64,000 bases of DNA from an uncultured Prevotella sp. (GTDB lineage Bacteria; Bacteroidota; Bacteroidia; Bacteroidales; Bacteroidaceae), in contig URRR01000002.1 of the NCBI GenBank assembly GCA_900550365.1, forward strand, positions 90,894-154,893, given 5' to 3'. The notes under the pieces were generated by a model. The model worked only from the letters and a program-made list of their open reading frames with translations. It did no database searches and was not told the origin of the DNA. The position numbers and the translations under genes were made by a program. Positions 1-7,309 of the stretch are shown one piece after another. The stretch's first letter is position 1. The number at the start of each line of letters is the position of its first letter.

Positions 1-326
1 AACTGAGTCCCTGTAACAGCAACTCCATGGAACACCTTGTCGAGATTCACCAGTTTTCCGCCAAAGACCTGGCCTATAGCCTGATGCCCGAGGCAGACTC
101 CAAGTATCGGTTTTATACCTGCATAATGTCTGATAACATCAAGAAGTGATCCTGCCTCACTCGGTATTCCTGGCCCGGGACTGAGCACGAGCTTGTCGAA
201 AGGTTCCAGTTCCGGCATAGTGAAACAGTCATTTCTAAACACATTTACATCTGCCCCACCCTCCTTAAGCATGTGGACAAGATTATATGTAAAGCTGTCG
301 TAGTTGTCAATTACTGCTATTTTCAT
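1..326 (-). CDS. trpG: Anthranilate synthase component II (glutamine amidotransferase), C-terminus outside window
   Basis: The amidotransferase subunit releases ammonia from glutamine for TrpE to make anthranilate from chorismate in the cytoplasm. Only the first 108 codons lie in the window; the gene runs off the left edge. The start codon at 326 gives the typical N-terminus MKIAVIDNYDSFTYNLVH. The oxyanion-strand motif SPGPG is at residues 49-53 and the nucleophile elbow GVCLGHQAIG at 76-85, with the catalytic Cys at 78. The His/Glu part of the triad lies beyond the edge. It starts 27 bases after the trpE stop and is the last trp gene visible in the operon. A PabA role in folate synthesis is possible for this family, but the position directly after trpE argues for TrpG. 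Confidence 0.93.
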   Translation of the reverse strand, partial: MKIAVIDNYDSFTYNLVHMLKEGGADVNVFRNDCFTMPELEPFDKLVLSPGPGIPSEAGSLLDVIRHYAGIKPILGVCLGHQAIGQVFGGKLVNLDKVFHGVAVTGTQ

Positions 327-353
327 TGTCATTCATTTTAAAATACCTGATAT

Positions 354-1814
354 TCAAATCTTTTCCGCCATTTCAACAGACTTACGCAAGGCACCGAGCT
401 TATTATTGACTTCCTGCAGTTCACGCTCCTCATCACTGCCTGCAACGATGCCGCCACCGGCCTGCATCCACAATTCACCGTTACGGCTAACAAAAGTACG
501 GATAGTTATCGCCTGATTCAGATTACCGTCTAACCCTATAAAACCTATGCATCCGCCATATGCTCCACGGCAATGTGGCTCAAGCTCACTGATAATCTGC
601 ATTGCTCTAACTTTCGGCGCACCGCTCAGCGTGCCAGCTGGAAACGTATCAATAAACGTTTTTATAGGGTCTGCATCTTCATTAAGTGTACCGCCAACCC
701 GGCTTACAAGATGTATGACATGGCTGTAATACTGCACATCCTTGTATAATTCCACGCGTACATCGTGGCAGTTTCTGCTCAAATCATTACGCGCAAGGTC
801 AACAAGCATCACATGCTCCGAATTTTCTTTCGGGTCATTCCGCAACGCTTCAGCGAGTTGCCGGTCGGTCTCAGCATCACCTGTACGCTTAGTAGTGCCG
901 GCTATCGGGTCAATGTAAGCTCTACGGGCTGTAACGCGGCAGTGGGTCTCAGGACTGCTGCCCAACAGACGGAAACCTCCAAAGTCAAAATAGAACAAGT
1001 AAGGTGACGGATTAATGCTACGCAAAGAGCGGTACAACGCGAAATCATCACCTTCATATTTCTGCATGAAACGGCGTGAAAGGACAACCTGAAACACATC
1101 TCCACGCAGGCAATGAGCTATTCCACGGCGTATGTTTGCCTTGTGCTGTTCATCTGTAAGCGGTGAAGTTATACTGCCAACCCTGCTGAACGGGTAGATA
1201 TTCACGTTGCCCTTACTTAGCCTCAACATAAGCTGATTTACATGGTCTGTAACATCTTCATCGGTCGACGCAAGAGTAACCAAAGTCATTTTATTCTCAA
1301 AATGATCAAAAGCTATGACATCTCTGAACAGCATGTAAAATATGTCCGGTGCGTCATTTTTATCTATACCATCGTCTTTCACTGCTATATTCTCGAAATA
1401 TCTGACTGCATTGAAAGACATATAGCCGTACAGACCGCAACAACCAAGCTCATCATCCTTAATGTCAAAACATCCAAGAAAATCATTGATTGCCATGTCA
1501 CACGTATATCCTGAGTTTATCTCAGCTGATGCAGACGTGCCGTCAGGAAAGTAAAATTCTACTTGTCCGCGGCGAATTGATACACTGCCGATAGGATTGA
1601 CACATACAAATGAACGGCTGTTGGTACGGTCATGATAATCAGAACATTCCAATAATACGCTTTGCGGACTTGTGTCACGCAGCCTCATATATACGCTTAC
1701 AGGTGTCAGAAGGTCGGCTAATACAGACTTTGCACATGCTTTATATCTGAACTTTTTTGTTGTCATAATGTCTGTTTTTTTATGTGAAACACATATCTTG
1801 TCATTAAAAATCAT
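354..1814 (-). CDS. trpE: Anthranilate synthase component I
   Basis: It converts chorismate plus ammonia (supplied by TrpG) to anthranilate, the first committed step of tryptophan synthesis. Chorismate-binding motifs are visible: SSPE at 287-290, PIAGTTKRTG at 303-312, DLARNDL at 339-345, FPAGTLSGAPK at 391-401 and QAGGGIVAGSD at 451-461. The N-terminal feedback element usually written LLES appears as LLEC at 54-57, so the site for tryptophan inhibition looks largely kept. The ATG at 1814 overlaps the trpB stop as ATGA, which suggests translational coupling. The homologous N-terminus (KKFRYKACAKSVLAD) however begins after an internal ATG at 1766, and that may be the true start. PabB is a weaker alternative given the neighbours. 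Confidence 0.95.
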   Translation of the reverse strand: MIFNDKICVSHKKTDIMTTKKFRYKACAKSVLADLLTPVSVYMRLRDTSPQSVLLECSDYHDRTNSRSFVCVNPIGSVSIRRGQVEFYFPDGTSASAEINSGYTCDMAINDFLGCFDIKDDELGCCGLYGYMSFNAVRYFENIAVKDDGIDKNDAPDIFYMLFRDVIAFDHFENKMTLVTLASTDEDVTDHVNQLMLRLSKGNVNIYPFSRVGSITSPLTDEQHKANIRRGIAHCLRGDVFQVVLSRRFMQKYEGDDFALYRSLRSINPSPYLFYFDFGGFRLLGSSPETHCRVTARRAYIDPIAGTTKRTGDAETDRQLAEALRNDPKENSEHVMLVDLARNDLSRNCHDVRVELYKDVQYYSHVIHLVSRVGGTLNEDADPIKTFIDTFPAGTLSGAPKVRAMQIISELEPHCRGAYGGCIGFIGLDGNLNQAITIRTFVSRNGELWMQAGGGIVAGSDEERELQEVNNKLGALRKSVEMAEKI

Positions 1815-2995
1815 GCCTGCTTGCCAAAACTCAGATAAGTTTCAACATCCTTGTCGCCGCGTCCACTGACGGTCAGCACGACAACATCGTCGGCATTGAA
1901 CTTCACCTTCTCCAACACGGCAACAGCGTGAGCGCTCTCTATGGCAGGAATGATGCCTTCAAGACGCGTCAGCTCATAACCTGCCTTTATGGCTTCGTCA
2001 TCGTTGATGGCGAACACCTCACTTCTGCCTTTCGCCGCCATGTTGCAGTGCATAGGACCGACACCGGGGTAATCAAGCCCTGCCGAAATTGTATAAGCTT
2101 CTTCTATCTGTCCGTCATCTGTCTGCATCACAAGCATACGTGCGCCATGCAGGATGCCGACAGAACCGCAGTGAAGCGTCGCCGCTGTTCGACCACTGTA
2201 TATTCCGCTGCCTCCCGCCTCTGCAAGTATTATACGCACATTTTCGTTGTCTGCATAATGATAAATTGTTCCTGCTGCATTTGAGCCGCCACCGATACAA
2301 GCGATAAGGCAATCGGGATAATCACGTCCGGTCTTTTCCTGCAACTGCCACTTAAGTTCTTCTGATATCACGCTCTGCATGCGCGCCACAAGGTCAGGAT
2401 AAGGATGAGGTCCCATTGTTGAGCCGACCACATAAAACGTGTCTGACGGATGACAACACCAGTAACGTATCGCCTCTGAACAGGCGTCGCTCAACGTCAT
2501 ATTACCCGTAGTGACAGGGCATACCTCAGCCCCGAGCATACGCATACGCTCGACATTTGAATGCTGCCGCTCAATATCTGTTTTACCCATGAACACCTTA
2601 CAATCCATACCAAGCAAAGCACACGCCGTAGCTGTAGCAACTCCATGCTGACCGGCACCGGTCTCTGCGATGACATGCGTCTTGCCCATACGTTGCGCAA
2701 GCAGCACCTGTCCGATAGCATTGTTTATCTTATGAGCGCCGGTATGATTAAGGTCCTCACGCTTAAGATACAGCCGGCAGCCGTATTTCCGGCTAAGCCT
2801 GCGTGCAAAATATAACGGTGAAGGACGTCCTACATAGTCTTTTAGCAGACTGTGATATTCTTGTTTAAAGTCCTCACTCTCCATAATCGGCAAATATGCG
2901 TCTTGCAAATCATGCACGCATTTATGAAGAATCTCGGGAATATAAGCACCGCCGAACTCTCCGTAAAAACCTTTATCGTCAACTGAATATGTCAT
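1811..2995 (-). CDS. trpB: Tryptophan synthase beta subunit
   Basis: This PLP enzyme condenses indole, channelled from TrpA, with serine to give tryptophan. The 394 residues match the usual length. The PLP lysine is Lys89 in NHTGAHKINNAIG, the phosphate-binding loop GGGSNA is at 235-240, and the conserved AETGAGQHG follows at 110-118. It resembles the TrpB1 type that works with TrpA. The start ATG is at 2995. A 90-bp gap separates it from the hotdog gene upstream, with neither an obvious terminator nor a good -7 box, so read-through from the trpD promoter is the simplest view. Its TGA overlaps the trpE ATG. Confidence 0.96.
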   Translation of the reverse strand: MTYSVDDKGFYGEFGGAYIPEILHKCVHDLQDAYLPIMESEDFKQEYHSLLKDYVGRPSPLYFARRLSRKYGCRLYLKREDLNHTGAHKINNAIGQVLLAQRMGKTHVIAETGAGQHGVATATACALLGMDCKVFMGKTDIERQHSNVERMRMLGAEVCPVTTGNMTLSDACSEAIRYWCCHPSDTFYVVGSTMGPHPYPDLVARMQSVISEELKWQLQEKTGRDYPDCLIACIGGGSNAAGTIYHYADNENVRIILAEAGGSGIYSGRTAATLHCGSVGILHGARMLVMQTDDGQIEEAYTISAGLDYPGVGPMHCNMAAKGRSEVFAINDDEAIKAGYELTRLEGIIPAIESAHAVAVLEKVKFNADDVVVLTVSGRGDKDVETYLSFGKQA

Positions 2996-3085
2996 AATTT
3001 CTGAAGTTTAAAAGTGATTAATAGTAAGAAGTCTGTCTTTCTATGCAGTCTGAAAAGGACTGACGACCAGACTTTCACAACAAAC

Positions 3086-3490
3086 TTATCTGTTGTCAAT
3101 TTTTGTTTCTTTTCTATATCCTATGCCTGTAAGCGCACAAATCAGCTCGCCACGTCCGTTACTGATTTTCACCTCACAATAAGGAATCTTCCTGTGATTA
3201 TACGTTTCCACGGCCTCTGCGGTCAAGACATCTCCCTCAACTGCACTATGAAGAAAAGAGATTGTACTCTCGATGCTCAAAGTCAGATTGCCGTGGCTGT
3301 TCATAACGGCTGCCAAGGCAAGATCTGCCAGAGTAAACAATGCACCGCCCTGACACACTCCACCGGCATTAAGATGCTCTTCAGTCACCGTCATCACTGC
3401 CCGTGCATAACCATCACCTATCTCTATAAGCCTCGCACCGGCGTTATTGGCAAAACGGTCGTTAGAATTTAGATTATCTATCAGTGTCAT
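3086..3490 (-). CDS. PaaI-type hotdog-fold thioesterase inside the trp operon
   Basis: A 134-residue single hotdog domain of the PaaI/YbgC (4HBT) type. The core EEHLNAGGVCQGGALFTLAD at 37-56 has the family pattern in which a small-residue stretch leads into a helix with a catalytic acidic residue (Asp56). The HGG of PaaI proteins is QGG here. Family members hydrolyse acyl-CoA thioesters, often aryl-CoA compounds. It lies 3 bp after the trpA stop and before trpB, so it is co-transcribed with tryptophan genes, though no thioester occurs in that pathway. A housekeeping role against stray aryl-CoA esters is only a guess; the substrate cannot be read from sequence. Confidence 0.85.
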   Translation of the reverse strand: MTLIDNLNSNDRFANNAGARLIEIGDGYARAVMTVTEEHLNAGGVCQGGALFTLADLALAAVMNSHGNLTLSIESTISFLHSAVEGDVLTAEAVETYNHRKIPYCEVKISNGRGELICALTGIGYRKETKIDNR

Positions 3491-3493
3491 ACT

Positions 3494-4270
3494 TTATTTT
3501 TTCAAATCTTCCATGAGTCTGTCTAAAGCCTTGTCTGCATCGCGTTCTTCATTCAACAAGGTAACAAACTTACTGCCGATAATTGTTCCTGCAGCATTCT
3601 GCCGTGCGCTCTCAAGTGTCTGCCGGTTTGAAATACCGAAGCCAATCATACGCGGATTACGTAGTTGCATGTTGTCAATTCGCCTGAAATACTCCACTTT
3701 AGCTTCATTGAAATTGCTTTGAGCGCCGGTAACGCTTGCCGAAGACACCATATAAATAAATCCGTCAGTATGCTCGTCAATGAACCGGATGCGCTCTTCA
3801 CTCGTCTCAGGCGTTATCATCATTATCACTCTGATGTCATACTGATCAGCTATGGGCTTAATATCAGCAAGATAATCATCAAAAGGCAAATCCGGTATTA
3901 TTACGCCTGACACTCCACAAGATGAACACCGCGCGAAAAAGTCTGCATATCCGTAGTGCATGATGACGTTAAGATACCCCATAAGAACAAGCGGCATGCT
4001 GACCTCACCCTTTATTTCGTCAAGCTGTGCAAACAGTTTTTTCAACGTCATACCGTTATGCAAGGCCACCGTTCCGGCAGACTGAATCACCGGTCCGTCT
4101 GCGAGCGGATCACTGAACGGGATGCCTACCTCAACTATGTCGACGCCACGGCGGTCAAGAGTCCTTATCACGTCAGCCGTGCCTTCAAGCGTTGGGCAAC
4201 CTGCGCAGAAATAAAGCGAAAACAGCTTACGGCCTTTTGCCGAGGCAAATAATGAATTTATCTTGTTCAT
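3494..4270 (-). CDS. trpA: Tryptophan synthase alpha subunit
   Basis: It cleaves indole-3-glycerol phosphate to indole and glyceraldehyde 3-phosphate. The TIM-barrel catalytic residues are visible as Glu47 (DIVEVGIPFSDPLADGP) and Asp58. I chose the ATG at 4270 (MNKINSLFASAKGRKLF), which gives 258 residues and a family-typical N-terminus without overlap with trpCF. An in-frame ATG at 4294 would add eight residues and overlap the trpCF end by 20 bp. It sits between the trpCF fusion and the hotdog gene with gaps of only a few bases. Confidence 0.95.
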   Translation of the reverse strand: MNKINSLFASAKGRKLFSLYFCAGCPTLEGTADVIRTLDRRGVDIVEVGIPFSDPLADGPVIQSAGTVALHNGMTLKKLFAQLDEIKGEVSMPLVLMGYLNVIMHYGYADFFARCSSCGVSGVIIPDLPFDDYLADIKPIADQYDIRVIMMITPETSEERIRFIDEHTDGFIYMVSSASVTGAQSNFNEAKVEYFRRIDNMQLRNPRMIGFGISNRQTLESARQNAAGTIIGSKFVTLLNEERDADKALDRLMEDLKK

Positions 4271-4274
4271 ATCG

Positions 4275-5774
4275 TTATGATTTTTTATTTCCATAATTAC
4301 GCATTTCTTCTATAAAATGAGCCAAAGCTGCAACATCTTTAACTCCCGGAGAGGTCTCGAAACGGCTGTTCAAATCAATTCCGGCAAATTTCGGATGACG
4401 AAGACGCCGTATTTCTGAAACATCATCAGGACCAATGCCACCACTCAAAAAGAACGGTCTGCAACCGGTATAGGCATTTATCGCGCTCCAGTCAAAATGC
4501 TTGCCGTTGCCGCCGACAGCCTGACCTTTTGTATCAAAGATAAACATGTCAGCCACATCACAGTATTTTTCGCCAGCTATAACATCCTCCGGCCCGGATA
4601 TGCTCAACGCTTTGATAATCATCACATTACGCCCACATGCATCATTTACGGCCTTACGTAGCAGTGCAAGCTGGTCAACTGTTTCATTTCCGTGTAACTG
4701 CACGCAATCGAGACTATAACTTTTTACCATATGAACGATATTTTCTATCGGTTCATCAACAAACACTCCTACTCTTTGGGGCGCGTTGTCTCGACATATT
4801 TCTTTGTCAAACATTTTGCAGACAGAATCCATCTGTCGTGCTGAGACATACCGTGGACTGTTTTTGTAGAATATAAATCCTATCATGTCAACGCCTAACG
4901 CAACAACATCCCGCACATTTTGCGGCTCAGTAAGGCCGCAAACCTTTATACGGAGAGGCTTATCACTGATGTCTGTCGACGCAGACTCAATCTCACCGAT
5001 AAAGTGTTTCAATTCTTCATCAGGCCGTTCAGCCTTCATGAAAGTCTCACCTATCAGGAAACCGTTAAAGCCTGCCTGCCTGAGTTCAACTATTGTCCGT
5101 GGACTTGATATGCCGCTTTCACTAACTTTGCAGACATCATGTGGAAGCAAGGACGCAAGCCGGAACGAGTTATTTACATCTGTAATAAATGTTCCGAGAT
5201 TGCGGTTGTTCACTCCGCATACATCCGGATTGATGTCGGCATAGTCAATTTCTCGGTCATCATGCAGTTCAAGCAGCACTTCCATGCCAAGCTCATGCGC
5301 CATTCCGGCCAGATGTCTGCACTCATCCTTAGTCAACACCGAGGCAATAAGCAACACAGCCGAAGCCCCGCAATAACGCGCCTGGAACAGTTGATACTCA
5401 TCTACGATGAAATTTTTGTAAAGCACAGGAACTGTTACTCCTGACTGACGGGCCTCAATGACAAAGCGGTCAGCGCCACCGAAGAACTTCTCATCTGTCA
5501 ATATGCTTACCGCAGCAGCCCCTGCCCTTTGATAACCCAAGGGTATTACACGGGCATTACCATCCTCCTTTATCCATTCCTTGGAAGGCGAGCGCCGCTT
5601 GAACTCGGCTATTATTCCCGTAGAAGAAGTCATAAGAGATGCCTTTAAAGACGGCAGTCTGCTGTCAAGCAAGCGCTCAACCTCGGCATGCAGAAGTCTT
5701 TCAGACATGATTCCCTTCATCTGCTCTACCTCTATATACTTGTAATTAACTATTTCTGAAAGTATATCCCTCAT
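4275..5774 (-). CDS. trpCF: Bifunctional indole-3-glycerol phosphate synthase / phosphoribosylanthranilate isomerase
   Basis: A 499-residue fusion of two TIM barrels. Residues about 1-265 are TrpC, with the catalytic-lysine segment AEFKRRSPS at 56-64 and the SESGISSP loop near 218. Residues about 273-499 are TrpF, with the catalytic Cys279 in IKVCGLT and Asp414 in FIFDTKG. Together they convert phosphoribosylanthranilate to CdRP and then to indole-3-glycerol phosphate. Fusion of these two steps is well known in enterics; in this operon it replaces separate trpC and trpF genes. It starts 30 bp after the trpD stop and almost abuts trpA. Confidence 0.95.
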   Translation of the reverse strand: MRDILSEIVNYKYIEVEQMKGIMSERLLHAEVERLLDSRLPSLKASLMTSSTGIIAEFKRRSPSKEWIKEDGNARVIPLGYQRAGAAAVSILTDEKFFGGADRFVIEARQSGVTVPVLYKNFIVDEYQLFQARYCGASAVLLIASVLTKDECRHLAGMAHELGMEVLLELHDDREIDYADINPDVCGVNNRNLGTFITDVNNSFRLASLLPHDVCKVSESGISSPRTIVELRQAGFNGFLIGETFMKAERPDEELKHFIGEIESASTDISDKPLRIKVCGLTEPQNVRDVVALGVDMIGFIFYKNSPRYVSARQMDSVCKMFDKEICRDNAPQRVGVFVDEPIENIVHMVKSYSLDCVQLHGNETVDQLALLRKAVNDACGRNVMIIKALSISGPEDVIAGEKYCDVADMFIFDTKGQAVGGNGKHFDWSAINAYTGCRPFFLSGGIGPDDVSEIRRLRHPKFAGIDLNSRFETSPGVKDVAALAHFIEEMRNYGNKKS

Positions 5775-5804
5775 TATTTCAAAATTTAGATTACTGTCTG
5801 ATTA

Positions 5805-6806
5805 TCATGAATTAATCTCGACAAACTTCTTGAATGTAGCCAGAGCACGTCCTCCTTCGAGTGACTCACGTGCCTTGTCAAGAGCTTCTTCTATTGACAG
5901 AGACTGGTCAACTACCTGTATTCCAAAGGCGGCATTGGCCAGAACAACGTTCTTACGGTCTGCCGAAGCACGGTTTTCAAGTACACTGTCAAATATTTCC
6001 TTAGCCTCATCAACAGTATTTCCGCCGCAAAGATTTACAGGATTTGTAGCGTCAAAGCCTAAATCAGAAGGATGAAATATTCTCTCATACTTATTTGTTG
6101 TAACCTTAAAGTCTCCCGTTAGAGAAATTTCATCATAACCGTCAAGACTGTTTACTATTCCGAAATCTATGCCTATCTTATGATAAACATTGCTGTACAG
6201 ACGCATCTGATTAAGGTCTGCCACGCCAAGCAACTGGCATGTAGGCTGTGAAGGATTTACTATCGGGCCGAGCAGATTGAAACATGTAGGAAACTGAAGC
6301 GCCTTACGTATGCGTCCTACATACTTCATCGCAAGGGCAAAGAGCTGTGCATGCAGGTAAACTATTCCGCACTCGTTGATTGAACGGTTCAGCCTGTCCA
6401 TGTCATCGGTAAACTTTACTCCATGCGCCTCAATCACATTAGACGCTCCACTTGTAGAAGTAGAGGCATAGTTGCCGTGTTTTGCCACTTTATACCCTGC
6501 CCCGGCAATAACAAAACATGAACATGTCGAGATGTTAAACGTATTCTTACGGTCGCCGCCTGTACCCACAACATCAATGTAACGGTCACAGTCAAGCTTG
6601 GCTGATATGCCGGTTTCCAATATACCGTCACGGAAACCGAGCAGCTCGTCAACTGTCACACCCCGCATCTGTAGCCCTGTAAGCAGCGCGGTAATCTGTT
6701 CAACAGGATATTCACCCTTGGTTATTCCAACAAGCACATCACGCGTTTCCTCACGTGTCAGGTTGTCATGGCTGAGCATTTTCAGCAATATATCTTTTAC
6801 TTCCAT
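5805..6806 (-). CDS. trpD: Anthranilate phosphoribosyltransferase
   Basis: It transfers phosphoribose from PRPP to anthranilate. The length of 333 residues is normal for the stand-alone enzyme. The PRPP-binding glycine-rich motif GTGGDRKNTFNIST is at 81-94, followed by KHGNYASTSTSGASN. It is the first structural gene of the operon and lies directly downstream of a Trp-codon leader and terminator, so its expression should respond most directly to attenuation. The start ATG at 6806 has no Shine-Dalgarno-like sequence, which is usual for the group. Confidence 0.96.
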   Translation of the reverse strand: MEVKDILLKMLSHDNLTREETRDVLVGITKGEYPVEQITALLTGLQMRGVTVDELLGFRDGILETGISAKLDCDRYIDVVGTGGDRKNTFNISTCSCFVIAGAGYKVAKHGNYASTSTSGASNVIEAHGVKFTDDMDRLNRSINECGIVYLHAQLFALAMKYVGRIRKALQFPTCFNLLGPIVNPSQPTCQLLGVADLNQMRLYSNVYHKIGIDFGIVNSLDGYDEISLTGDFKVTTNKYERIFHPSDLGFDATNPVNLCGGNTVDEAKEIFDSVLENRASADRKNVVLANAAFGIQVVDQSLSIEEALDKARESLEGGRALATFKKFVEINS

Positions 6807-6877
6807 TATCTTCGCTTATTTTAAATTATTTTCCAATATAAATTCTGTGCCGGCTTACCGGTGTATAAATAAAATTA

Positions 6878-6909
6878 AACGGGCCTGTCGTAAGAACGAC
6901 AAGCCCGTT
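6878..6909 (-). terminator. trp attenuator terminator hairpin
   Basis: The arms at 6897-6909 and 6878-6890 form a 13-bp stem (one G-U pair) with a 6-nt loop; on the minus strand it is followed by TTAATTTTATTT. It lies between the leader peptide and trpD. The 5' arm can alternatively pair with a segment at 6928-6937, and that segment can pair with the first Trp codon region at 6975-6981. Together they make a classic 1:2, 2:3, 3:4 arrangement. Confidence 0.85.
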
Positions 6910-6942
6910 GCTGTTTTATCTGATAAAGCACGGCTCCGTAAC

Positions 6943-7008
6943 TCACGACTTTTTCAATCCTGAGCAACGCCACCACCATGCAAGAGACAAATTCTTCATA
7001 ATCTTCAT
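6943..7008 (-). CDS. trpL: trp operon leader peptide with Trp-Trp-Trp
   Basis: A 21-codon ORF beginning MKIMKNLSLAWWW and ending KKS, with TGA at 6945-6943. Three consecutive TGG codons occupy 6978-6970. It starts about 10 bases after the predicted transcription start, lies about 35 nt before an intrinsic terminator and 136 bp before trpD. Its position, length and Trp content are what is expected of a leader whose translation stalls when charged tRNA-Trp is scarce. A second in-frame ATG at 6999 would give an 18-residue form. No homology evidence is available, but a WWW run at this exact place by chance is very unlikely. Confidence 0.88.
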   Translation of the reverse strand: MKIMKNLSLAWWWRCSGLKKS

Positions 7009-7025
7009 ATTTTTAATTTCGATTG

Positions 7026-7056
7026 CAAATATAAGAAATTTCTTACAACCTACAAA
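7026..7056 (-). promoter_or_regulatory. Promoter of the trp operon
   Basis: Read on the minus strand, TTTG (7056-7053), a 19-bp spacer and TATATTTG (7033-7026) match the Bacteroidetes sigma-ABfr consensus exactly. The transcript would start near 7018, ten bases before the leader ATG. Confidence 0.8.
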
Positions 7057-7240
7057 CATTTAAGCAGAAAATTTATCCATTTGACAATATTTCATCCAAA
7101 AACGCTTCACTTTTCTTTTTATAATAATGTAAGTCAGCACTATCTGCTCTCATATAACTTCTCGGAATGAAACTACTTGTAAATCAAACGGTTTGCAATA
7201 TGCCGTCTTTCAGCCTCCAATCTACGGCATATCGCACAAC

Positions 7241-7277
7241 AAAAGACGGCCTTCTGCAATGCGGAAGGCCGTCTTTC
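7241..7277 (-). terminator. Terminator of the RNase Y operon, made of GGCCGTC repeat units
   Basis: A perfect 13-bp stem (AAAGACGGCCTTC at 7242-7254 with its complement at 7264-7276) lies 33 bp after the rny stop; on the minus strand it ends in TTTT. It is built from the same GGCCGTC units that occur at four other intergenic sites here. The remaining space from 7057 to 7240 shows no gene that I can support. Confidence 0.65.
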
Positions 7278-7309
7278 ATAAAACATATTTTACCGTTCAG
7301 CCATACAGA

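Noticed and set aside
2996..3085. Second promoter or attenuator in front of trpB
   Set aside because: Only a 5-bp CAGTC/GACTG hairpin and no TAnnTTTG box are present, so read-through from the trpD promoter is simpler.
3014..3472. 152-codon plus-strand ORF over the thioesterase gene
   Set aside because: Antisense to a clear hotdog protein that lies in a co-directional operon.
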